Shown piece after piece: positions 33,950-45,600 of a stretch of 64,000 nucleotides of DNA. This stretch comes from Angiostrongylus vasorum. Its lineage: Eukaryota > Nematoda > Chromadorea > Rhabditida > Metastrongylidae. The notes under the pieces are model-generated. The model was not told where the DNA came from, did no database searches, and saw only the letters and a list, made by a program, of their open reading frames with translations. Made by a program: the position numbers and the translations under genes. Within the stretch, counting starts at the first letter, position 1, and the number at the start of each line of letters is the position of its first letter. The stretch is taken from NCBI GenBank assembly GCA_018806985.1, contig JADANN010000391.1, positions 620,001 to 684,000 of the forward strand. Reading direction: 5' to 3'.

Positions 33950-35770
33950 TCCTTAATGTCTCTGTCACCGGTTTATCTCAACTGTATCGAAAGCCTATTT
34001 TAAATCGATGAAAGTGAGACAGAACGGTCTCTTGCACCTTCGTGATCGTTCAGTGCGTCTTGCTATCAAGTGAGCGTGGTATACCGTGCTGAATTATTTT
34101 CGGAACACTGGTTGTTCTCGTGACTGTTGTTCGTTTAGTGCTCTATCGATTCTGTTTAGTGCAACTGGAGCGACTTTATATACGACAGCCAATAGGAGAA
34201 TTAGTCGATGGTTGCCGACGTCTTGAAGTACTCGTTTTTTTGTGTGTAATGATTTGGTCTTGCTGCTCTTCCATGGATTAAGAATCTTACATTTTGACAA
34301 ATAAGGTGTGAGGATCGGAGACACTGTGTTGATGAGGACGGCGGAAAGCTCTTCTGATGATCGTGTTTTATCCTGTCTGAACCAGATGTTCGATGCAGGA
34401 GGATATGGCTCTTAAGAATAGTATTCTTAAATGATTTTCTACATTACCTTTCTGGAACCATTACTGTTCCTTCTGCTCGCCGAAGTACGGTCATCTTGGT
34501 CTTGTTATTTGTAATCTTGCTCTGGCAGTGGACGTGCTCGTAGCGCTTACTTGGAGTTGAATATTCTTTCTAATCACTACACATTCATTAACTACTGGTG
34601 CTGTTCTCCTCTTTAGACTTGTTTGTATCGCCTTTCTGCATGGATTTACATGTTTGGAGATAAATTGGTGATTAGGTGCATTTTGTGCAGTCTCATGTTG
34701 GGTCATCTTAAGAGTTTCTAGTCACACACTTTTCTTGGTAACTTTCAAGTCATCGACTTCTGCAACAATGAAGTGAAGATATTGAGAAGGCCTGCCATAT
34801 TCTTAATCAATGCGGTCGATAACAGCTATGTCTCAAAAAGCTGGCCACAGACCTGATTTAACCCCCGTTTATGGCCATTTACAGATTCTTCCTTTTTAAA
34901 TTTAAAACCTTCTCACCCTTCTAAAAAATAGAGCGAATTTGCTCAAAATAGGCGATGGAGTGTAAAATTTTGATACAGCATCATCGATAAGACAAAGCGT
35001 TCGATTTATTATGATGTGATCTATTTCATTATAGTACTCTCGTTTGATAGCGTCCAGCGTCCAACCTTGAGAGCGAGGCTTCTGGAATATTGAGCTAACA
35101 TTGATGGTTTTGGTTGTCGTGATGAAATCGAGCAGCCGACTACCATGTTAGTTCCATTCCAATTCATAGTCCCTAGTGTAACCAAGTGGTGATTTCCAAA
35201 AATACATACTTGACTATATAAACTCGTTCAGTTCGAAACAGTATGCTTCGACACCACCTTTGTCATATATTGAAGGCGGCGCGTAGGCGAGATGGTTGTT
35301 AAGGCTGGTTTTGGCTTACATCTTGTTAACCATAAGCGTTCGACCCATGTTCTCAGTTGCTCAAAAGGTGAGGCTTTTGGCCGAGCACTGTGGAACCCCG
35401 GTGGCATATTTGCTGCCGCATATTCCAAACAACTGTTCTTCTGCAAAGTCATCAAGTCCTCAGTTGAGGTCTCAAGTGCAAGTGAGCGTGAATTGTAAAT
35501 ACAGGTCGTCACCACACTTTGGTTTATACGGCCTGAGATGGTCCTAGGATTTTAGCACCCTCTCTGTGCTATTGCTACCCAACGCTGTCGGATCCGAGGG
35601 CTCTTAAGGGATGAGGTGAGTAAGACTTGTTTCTTATATTGTGGTTGGTCTTTCCAGCAGTTAAGAATAGCTTGCTGAGTTCTGAAAACTAGGATTAAAT
35701 GAATTCAAGGGTAGCTTGCCATCTGCGCGCGAACGGGCTTCGCATCTAACAGGATGGGGAGATCTGTATT
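33950..35770 (-). mobile_element. RTE-type LINE, decayed 5' and RT part
   Basis: The leader (35770-35520) and endonuclease start (ICIYNSRSLALETSTEDL at 35515) are recognisable. A deletion-riddled middle follows, and then the start of the reverse transcriptase (VGNHRLILLLAVVYKV, NRIDRAL and QPVFRK, 34324-34094). It lies between the 3' end of gene B and the Penelope-like fragment, and has no coding capacity. Confidence 0.65.
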
Positions 35771-36151
35771 AGTTGAGCAATAGTACTGAAGAGGACGACA
35801 ATTTAAAAGCCAATGCGGTCGGCCTTACCACGTTTTTTTTCGAAGCGTAAAAAATATTCCATGCAAAATTAAGTAGGATTATATTTAACGATGCAGAAAG
35901 CGTCGACGTGTATCCATGTCATGACAAGAGCGATGGTTAAGTAAAGAATGCTGTTCTCTTTTTTTGACGTCCATCATTTTATCTCTTTGGAGAAGCACCA
36001 TAAAGTGTGCGCGCGAGTAAGCCCTAGGTCCAAACAGGTCTCAAAAAGAGAACGTATCCAACATCAAAGGTACCTTTCTATGTTCTAAAAACTCGAATCA
36101 TTTTATTTTTCAAACGAAAAGCGCTTAATCAATTTCTGTGTTTTTTATAGT

Positions 36152-36669
36152 TTAATCGGTTTTTTCTCTTCCTTTTTGTTCCATGTTGCGGTTATGGAAG
36201 TAAAGCATGTCATCCAGGAGGCACTCAGTCTTCTCCATGACAAGTTCAAAATGCTTCTGATTTTGTTCTTTATCGCCATTTTTACAAATTATGTCGAATA
36301 GAGGTCCAATCATAGGCATTATCATCAAACTGCCAAGAGGGAAAAATCGGCGATACGATTCTTTGAGCTAAAAAATTCTCTTTTAAGTCATATGTCAAAC
36401 GCGAAATAAAATTTTTTTAGGTAACTTGTTTTCTATAGGTTGATATGAGCGTGCAATGCAAACAGAGTTGGCTTTCTATTCTGCATTCGAGCAACGTTCC
36501 TACGGACCTGCTTCAACGTGTAGGGCATCTCTCTGCTACCACATTCCTCTTTCAAGTATCCATAAAACTCTTCCAACAATTCTTCCCATTGTTCTCGGCG
36601 GTCTTTTCCGCTAAGACATGTACACATCACACGGACGAGATCAAATGCGGGACATCCAAAATGAGCAGT
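36152..36669 (-). CDS. Gene B exons 8 and 9 (C-terminal lobe)
   Basis: Exon 8 (36669-36508, 54 codons) starts TAHFGCPAFDLVRVM and continues with a charged helical stretch, EQWEELLEEFYGYLKEEC. A 140-bp intron follows. Exon 9 (36367-36152, 71 codons and TAA) begins LKESYRRFFPLG and ends in a lysine-rich tail. The exon 8 donor (GTCCGT) is weak compared with the others. Gene A has the same pair at 22199-22038 and 21896-21693, separated by 141 bp, so spacing and phase are conserved. Confidence 0.8.
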
Positions 36670-39600
36670 CTGAACGACGATTTGGTGAAAAAAAGTGAAC
36701 GATCATATTGGGCTAAGCTTGTCACTAATGAATTCAAAGAAGGGTTCTAAAATCTCGTAACTGCCACCAGTAAAAAGAAGACAAATCTCCTCTCACCTGT
36801 CACCTTTCGTTCAGATGGTCGCTGAGTGGTTAGACCAAGCACAATAAAATCTTCCACTTGTTGCTGTCGCGTGCAACAGTTGCCAAATGGTTCCTATTTG
36901 GACTAGTTATTCTTTGAGCATTACATCTTTCCTCCAGAGTTTTCATGAAAAATTTGGCCATAGGGTAGGTGGTTCTTCTACTGTTAGTTTGACATCCCGG
37001 GAAATCCGTTCGCTAACGGCAGCATGTGAAAAGGTCAGCCACTGTGTTGATGAGTGTAGTGTTCTTCAGGAGCTTAGGTCCTACCCTCTCTAGACTAGGT
37101 TTTGTGCGGTTCTTCACCGAGGAAATACCATTTTGGATTTAAAAAGAGAGAACCGGTAATATGACGTATTTCTCCATGTCAATTTCGTGCAAAGCTGGAA
37201 GGACGAAGTTGTTGAAGAGATCACAGTAGCTGTCGTGGATGATTTTCTTCATTGCGTTTTTGGAATTCATAAGTCTATTTAGGAAGCTAAAGTGCAGCAA
37301 TCTTAGTCTTGCAATTGGAGAAGTTTCCAGAGACCATGTGAAAGCTGCTCCAAAGCTTTGCAGTAACAGGCATTACTTTGCGATTTTGTTCCTTAGATCA
37401 TCTTTTATCCCCTTTTCAGATTAGAACTGAACTGGAGATTTTTCAAGCGATTCTATGCTGGCATCTCAGCTCGAGTGTTTCTGGAGAAAAGTGTTCCTTG
37501 GTGACTTTCAAACTCTCAGCTTTTTTCTGCGCTAATGTGAACATGTTAAATAAGCAAGCTCTATTCCTCGTCGATCTTATGAATAGCGGTATCATCACAA
37601 GAGCCAACTAATAGACCGAATAAATCCCATTTTATTGTGGTGTTGGACTTCGCTTTTCGAACTCATCGGCTTTCTCTCTCCGCGAAAAAATGGAGTCTTT
37701 CCTGAGCAAGACGATGGTGCGATCATGTGGAAATCTCAGGCCAACAGCTACAGCAGTTATGAAAAAACCTTCGATTTGTTATGATCCTTCTTTATGGTAC
37801 TTTCCATTTTACAGACCATGTCATCACTTTGTTTGTCCTTTTGAACTGTGAGCTGCCGATCTTGGCTGTCATGGTGAAATCAGGAAGCGTTCACCTTGTT
37901 CGTTTTATTCCAGTCCACGAATCGAAATGTGACAACCACCAAACCTTCCACTTGGCCTCATCAGCGCTGGAATTTCCAGTGTTTTTAAAAAGTGTGGTCT
38001 TCTCTGCGAAACTTCTTCAAGTCCAAACAGAGTGCATAAAACCACAACATTGCTGAGATATTTGCAAAACTCTGGACCACAGGTGTCTAAGGTGGGGAAC
38101 GAACGCGTTATTACCCTTTCCGGGGGCTAACGCGTGCACCACCACACCAGGCGAGTTCTTCGTTTCGCCTGTCTCTCAGCTAAAAGAAAAAATTTTAAAA
38201 AAGTTACCATTGTGATCACAACTACAACCTCAGCGGAACTGGGTTCAACGCCGATTTGGTCGCTCCCGATCAATCCCGTCGACTGGTTATTGCTGATGGT
38301 ATTGATCGATAAAATTAGTTGAGAGACAGGCGAAACGTAGGAACTGCACGGTGTGGTGATGAACGCGTTAGCCGCGGAAAGGGTAATTACGCGTTCGTTC
38401 CCCACCGCAGACACCTGCTGCCCGGAGTTTTGCAAATATCTCAGCAACGTTGTGGTTGTATTTCGCTTAGTACTCTGCCGTGAAAATTGTAGCAGGCAGA
38501 AAATAAAAGGTAAAACAGAGTGCATAAACTTCATCAACACCATGGCTTGTTGTGGACTCATAAATGACGAGGTTTGTCAAAGCAGGTTTTGATCGAAACA
38601 TCTTCAGCTGTAGAGGTGGTGAGGCCGGCGTTCAGGAAAGAATCGCTCTCTACAAGCCAATTGGGAGCGATCTAACCTGGCAATATTACGGCTCCTGTGA
38701 CATTCGACTCGACTAGCATTCAAGGACATTCAAGATAAAAGAAAATCCTCAAGCAGCAGCAGAAGCCACGTGTAAAAAGTTGCAAGACCTTAGTGGACGA
38801 TGGATGTGAGGAAACGAATCTAATATGAAAAGTGCAGGGACCCCCACAGTAGATGTGAAGATAGCTCGTATAGAATAAATTGAAAAATAAAAAATCTTCA
38901 GTAGTAGATGTCCGATTCAGGTCGTTAGTTGTTCAAAGGAATCAATGCATGGCCAAACCCTTGTTGTCAACAATGCCAACGCCGTCGGCTTGTCTGCTAT
39001 TGCATGTTACGAGAAATAATTTTCTCGTCCCAAACACTACTTTGTCGGATTATCTTTTGTAGTCCAGTAAGGAAAACCCATTCTTCTACTTTGCTTGGCT
39101 TTTAATGCCCACGTGTTGCTCACCCAGCTTTCAATAGAGCAGGGTATACTAGCGGGTAGTTAGTTAGGTTCAGCCAGGTGGGACGTCGAGCTACCATGTT
39201 GGAAGCGACTCCTTACCATATGCCATGTGTCTTCTAGTCAGTTGGTTATGGGATTTTTAGTCAAAATCACTTTTAGAGTACAATCAGTGTAAAGACACAC
39301 CCAAGTACGCATATATGAGCATGTCTACCGTTGGCACAAGCCGTGTGTATCCAGTCGGCGTGTTAAGAATGGGAAGTACATCCCGGAAACAAACTGCGTC
39401 TCAAAGGAAAGAAACTTTGGTTTTGGTCTGTTATTATTCCCCCTATTTGCCACTTGGAGAAGCACTACGTTGCGTCGTTACTAAGCCGCTGTGGATTCCA
39501 CGGTGAGGAAGAAACCTGGCTGTCGATAAATATCGGCTAAAATTAGTACTGCGAAATATAAGTGCATGTTCTATTACATTATATATATATATATATATAT

Positions 39601-42600
39601 GTATATTTCCTCCTTTACCACCTGTCGTGGCAGCGAAGTTGTCCTGGATGTCGAGCTGTGATCTAAAGCGGGAAATTCATCCCCCTTAGCAGGGTCTCCC
39701 AAGCTGAGAAGGAGTCCGGCGTTTCCATGAGGAAGCACAGCTAAGTGTAAATCAAAACCAGGATCCACTACTGCCCTGGTATCCAACTAGTCGCATGGTG
39801 GCAAATCTTGCTCTGATCCAGAAGGTGGGACTGCCTGTGGTGATGATGACCTAGGGAGACTTTGGCTAGTCGGACCTCGGGACTCCAGAGAAACACAGTG
39901 GCTAAACCAGCAAAACTCCGAAATCCACTGAACTTCTCTTTCACGCGACAGAGAGAAACTGAGGATTTACTGACGCTCGCTCTAGTCACTCGGAGATGAA
40001 CCGGATGACAGGTGACAACTGGCAAAGATACACTCTTCACCGCGAAATGTTCTAAGGATTGCTTTTTAATTACCTTTCTTACTTATGTCTTATTCAGCCC
40101 TCTTTATGAAAGTTATCGAAGACATCAAGATAACACCTGAAAATCGATAAGAGCGGCTATTTTCAGATTATCTCCATTTGTCCTCCAGAGAATATTCATT
40201 GACCACAGGTCGCCATGACAGAGAACAGGTCTCATACCTAAAACATCAGTGGTAGTTCTAGCAATTCGAATGAAATAAATGTTTCTTCTGCTTTCGTACA
40301 CTCCAATTTAGCATTTTCTTTGACAAAATGATATTTGCTAAATAACATATCTTTATTGGAATCGAATCGAACTGCCACATTTGTGTCTTACTTACCCATT
40401 TCCTCGGGTAATCTATCTGCCCATCCAAGATCCACCAAGTGTGGTAGAGCCTTCTCTAGTCGGTTAAGTTTTTCTGACAGATTACCTTCTTCAAGCGTAC
40501 GCAAAACCTTCATCAAGTTGCCCAGTGTCTGCACAGATCTTCATTAGTCAGAGATAACACCGAGACACCTCATTAAAAAAAATCAATTGAAACACCAATT
40601 AGATGTAGTGACTACAACCTCGTTATTGTAAGCAACTCCATAAATTCCAGTGAACGGTTTATCAATGAATTCATCCCTTTCCTGCGGACAGAAGTCAATG
40701 GACATCGCTTCGAGCACGGCTATCGCTCGTAAAATCTGCTTCATAGATCCTGTTGTGATGTTTTCATAGATGTGCACCGTTTTCAGATTGTCAAAATACT
40801 CCATAATGATATATCCCTTTAGCGGGTTGTCTTTGGAGAATTTCTTCATGTAGAAAATCTGAAGGATAATTTCTCGAACTTTTCAATAATACGCAGCAGA
40901 ACTAACAAATCAGCTTTTATTGTTCTGTAAAGTGACATCCATTTAACTTTTGCATGATGTACCAATCAGTTTTATCTGGCTAGAGCTCCTACACCTTCTT
41001 CTTCTTCAGATCCTCGTTAATCCGACTCGATTATCCATAGCCGCTTGCTCTCACGAAATAGGCCTTCATAGTGGCGTCGAATCGAACCCAGTGGAGGATC
41101 GCTTGAGTAGAGCAAGTTCAGTCTGCAGTACTGTTTTGCGCTTCACTCCTGACTGCCTTTATTGGAATAGATGTGACTACGAAAACACACGTCGCGTGTC
41201 GTCGCGAACGACTTTGGACCATCGATTCGAATCAACGCGGCTCTAAAGAAAGCGAAGGCGGCGAAACGTTAACCAAATAAAAATTTTCACAGCATCGTTG
41301 TGATTCAAATATTTGCTATTTTTTTTATTATTTTTCTCCCAGTTTTTCGAGGATGAAGGAAATAGGGAAAAACGAATGAAAAGAAAGTTTGCTAAACAGA
41401 AATGAATTGACTAAGCACTATGAAATATTGCTAGAGTAAATGAAAATGTGAACAGCAAACCTTTGGTAATGGAAATTTTCCCTGGGGCAAATTAATCAGA
41501 TGACTGTAGACAGCCACTTCCGTGTTATGACACTGAATGATTGAGCTAGGAAATGACAGAAGACGAAACACTTTAATTCTGACTGATTTACTTCAATTTT
41601 ACTCACGCATTTCTGGTGGTGTTCAAATGTGGCCTTAAGTTTCGGATTGCTAAGTCTGTTCTTGACGTTTTTTTCTTTTGCTATTTCCTTGGTGAACTGT
41701 TCCATGGCCAGTTGGGTAAGAATCTAGAAAACACAGCGATGGATAAAGCTGGACAAAGTGATAAGTATGCACTCAACACTTGTTGATCCCCAACGTACTA
41801 TTGCAGCAAATAGTGAGGCGCTCTAGGTTTCTTATGTGATTTACTGCATCGTCTCAGCTGGAAGCATGTTGTGTGCAACAAGAGTTCATTTCTAGTGCCA
41901 TCTACTGAGGAGGCAGTTCTACAGAGCTAACAGTCTGTCCAGGCTTGGACTTGGTACGGCGACACCGACCAGCTTCTTCTGCTTTTGTCTTTCGAAAAAC
42001 AGTAAGATAAACGGCGTTATACAAACATTACCATACTTTTTCGGTTCTAATAAGCAAGGCTCTAGACGGCTTCCCCACACGACGACTACAAATGAAGTTC
42101 GGTGGCGGGAGTTTGGTCGATGATTGAGGAGATTATACACAACACAAGTGGTAACACCTAACCAGTACTTTCATTACGATATGATCTTGCATCATTATTA
42201 TCACATTGCTTGGGCTCCAGCACTTCCTACATTCGATTCAGTTCCTCGCATCCACCATCTAAGCAAGTCTTCGAAGTTTTTTGCATGCGGGTTCAGTCGA
42301 TGCTTGAGGATTCTTTTGCGTTCATCATCATCTTCCATGAATGCAGTTCAATGTAATTCTCGCCGGAATCCCGAGGCAGCCGTGCTAGTGCGTTTCCACA
42401 TGGTTGAGAGTGAGTGGTCTTCCCTCAGAAAAGTCCGCTACCAATTTCCCAGTCCCAAAAGATGAGGGGGGTCGGTGCGCTCGGTGAGAGGTCGAACCAG
42501 TGCCTGAGTATATGGGAACATCCGTCTAATAAACGGGATCATCCTACGCTTTGCTCTCCATAGCTAAATTTAGCTTTATTAATTTATGATTTAGATTGTT

Positions 42601-45600
42601 GTTGGAATCGTTCCATATATTTACCTAATTGTCCATTGCCTTAACTCGTGGTCGGAAATAATCATTGTATTCATTCTTTCTGCACCACTTCCGCTTCACG
42701 GAACGAGAACACTTTATCCGATCCGTGGGGAACCTCATAAAGAAATTGTGAATTTGAACTAAAGTACAAGAATGCAAGAAGAACAACGAGGGAAGCAAGA
42801 CGATTTCATAGAGCGACGGCAAGATCAGGAAAGTCGTTGTCATCCTGAATATCGTCCTTGTTTCATTCTGCAATGAAGGGGTAAAATGACATTTTCGAAA
42901 ACAATTTGCTGGCGATACAAAAAAAAATTTTCATTGATTCTGCTCTCCAGCAAAGAAAACGAAGGGTTTGTTGCAATCAAAGAAGGACAACAATGAAATA
43001 TCAGAGTGAGCTCTTAGAATACCTTTACTATGAACTTTTCCGGAAGTTCTTTGTCCTTGCGCTGCCAGTCAGGATCAATGAGTACAACTCTCGACATGAA
43101 GCCCTGGAAATAGTGCACACAACACCTAATTTTTTTCCACTTTGTTGGTTATGAAAAAGAAATTTGGTCCTATTCTTTCTTGGGCTCGTTTCCACAACAC
43201 CACCATATTGTCGAATTAATACTAATTTCGTTTATAGAACAAATTTCAGCGTTTGCGTTTGTCATTCGGTGCACTCAGTTGTGAAAGCTAATGAAAAGTT
43301 GCTGATAGCAGGAATGCGTCGAACCCTTTTATTTAAGGTTACTTTTTACAATTTCAGTAGTATTGTAGTGAGAATATGATAGTTTTTTTGGAGAAACTTG
43401 CACGTATTCACATCGATCAATGGTGGATAGCGTAACCGCTCACACCTTGTACTGGCGTTTTCACTAAATAAAAGATAAAAAGGGATAAAGCACTCTGTGT
43501 TGATCAATCCCTGAGGGATGCGCCATGCATTCGATTTCATTAAGGTCGTTTGAGGTGATTGAATGCATACCTTTACAGTGACTCGCGGTGGCCTACGGAT
43601 GTATCGAGCCAGTGCTGCTATTCTCCCAGACAAGTCTGGTACCAATCTCTTGAAAATGTAAGGTTCTTCGTGAGCGGATCTAGTGCGAGCTCTATTATCT
43701 GTTGTCCTACTGCTTTATTAACACTCTGCGACGATGCCTAATCTCTGGTTTTATGTTGTATGGAAACCTTCTACTTTTTCATCCTTTGTGAGCTCGCTGG
43801 CTTTTTTGAAATCAGACGATAATTTTTCGATTACTAGAGAAATTCGTGGGTTGAAAATATGAAATGGTCGTAGAAAAGACTTCGTTCTTCGTACTATGGA
43901 CTTGGATAAATTTTTTCGCGCCAATACCTTACTATAGTCCATAATGCAAACACCTTACTTTCAGCATTTGGAAGTGTTTTGCAGCGTATAGGTCTCTATT
44001 TCAGCACTGTTTGTAACCGCACACTCTATACGATAACTGTTCTTTGCTACGGTAATTAGAATTGAAATAGCAATCCATAAAAACCAAACTTCTGGTTAGC
44101 GAACTCGTTTTTTAAAACGGTTTTTTGTATAATTCTAAGAGCAGAATGCAGCTCTTCCAAACTAACGCCCAAAACAACATGTGTTTTACGAACTATCACT
44201 TGACAACAAAAAAAAGGTAGGAAAATAATTCGACGCGTTAAGATAGACCACCAAAAAAGAAAATGAAGCGTATAAGTTGTCTTACCACTCCAACAAAACC
44301 ATTATGACACCTATAGGCGTCAGACACCGCGAAAGTGCTGGGTTATGAGCACATGTGCTGCAGTTGTCAGCGGTGTTCAACACATTTGTGGTCTTCGGTT
44401 CAACGCGGCGCATACGACTAAGCAGGTTCTCCTCGATCGCCAAACTTTTACCAAATTTTTTAAGCAATGAAAGCTTGACCCTGCAAGTCATCAAATTCAT
44501 AGGGCATCAGCAAACTAGAGATCATCGCTGAAGGCTTTGCCACTTCTCATTCTAAATTATTTCGTATCCTTTTTTGTTTTACACTTATTTTGCTGTAATT
44601 TGTTGGTGTAGCTGTCACGTGAGACCGCAACATGGATTGCAGTTAATTGACAAATATGCGTTTCAGGAGAATGTGACTGTATTCGTCTTATAACACAGTT
44701 GTTCCTTTAGTTTATCGAAAGTAAGCTATGGCAAAGTGCATGGAACATACAAGAACATCAACGGTTTCACTAAATACGATTGCTAAATTGATTTCAGAAC
44801 CGGAATTCGTCACTTCATATGATCGAATTAGCACTGTTTTTCGACATTGAACGAGTTTCTCTTGCAAATTCAGTAGCACTCTGAGGAATTTTTGTGACTT
44901 TGTTCTCACGTTGAATATTGGCCGATCCTATCTCGTTCTACTCTTCCATGGGTGAGCAAATGGAAAAGAAAATATACCAGACAGAGGGAAAAATTCTAAG
45001 TTTATCAGTTTGTCTGTGAAAGAATATAGCAAGAGATTCGTTTCTTATCCTCTTATTGCTTTATAACAACATGATTTTTTTTGTTTGTATCGAAACAAAC
45101 TACGGTCCCAAATCACGGCATTTCGACTAAATCCCAATCAAAATACACGAGTTATTGTCTTTAGATCCATGAGATAGGGTAACTTTTCACGTGGTTCGCA
45201 AGAGTTCAACTGTTTCCTCTACACCGGGCAATCTGTATGGTTGAGAATCTTAAGCCCATATACCAGTGTTCTGTGGGCCAAGGACAGGGCGCGTGTGGGG
45301 GGCAGTGGTTGGAGGCGCCACTGCGACACACACTTGGAATCGATCCTGGAGCCCACGGCCTACCAAGCCTTCCATCCCTCCGGGATCTGCAAATTGGTAC
45401 CAGACTTGTCTGGTAGGATAGCAGCACTGGTTCGATTTATCGGTAGGCCACCGCGAGTCATTGTAAAGGCCGGATATGCATTCAATAACCTCCAATGATA
45501 CTTAATGAAGTCGTGTACATGGCGCATCCCTCAGGGATTGATCAACGTCGAGAGCTTTATCTTTATCCTTTTATCCTGTGCACTAACTCTCACTATCATT

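Larger units (their letters stand above)
36830..39510 (-). mobile_element. RTE-type LINE, heavily decayed copy filling gene B intron 7
   Basis: Nucleotide landmarks match LINE copy 2 in order: leader at 39500-39070; endonuclease region around 39040-38890 and 38030-37770; linker around 37590-37420 (the stretch equivalent to 58680-58800); RT start around 37150-37050; and a 3' end at 37030-36830. It is interrupted by an R1 pair (38040-38560) and a SINE-2 (38600-38870). No open frame of note remains. It has the same orientation as gene B. Confidence 0.65.

Noticed and set aside
38127..38561. 144-codon minus-strand ORF
   Set aside because: It crosses an R1 inverted pair and the spacer; same reasoning as for 5988-6401.
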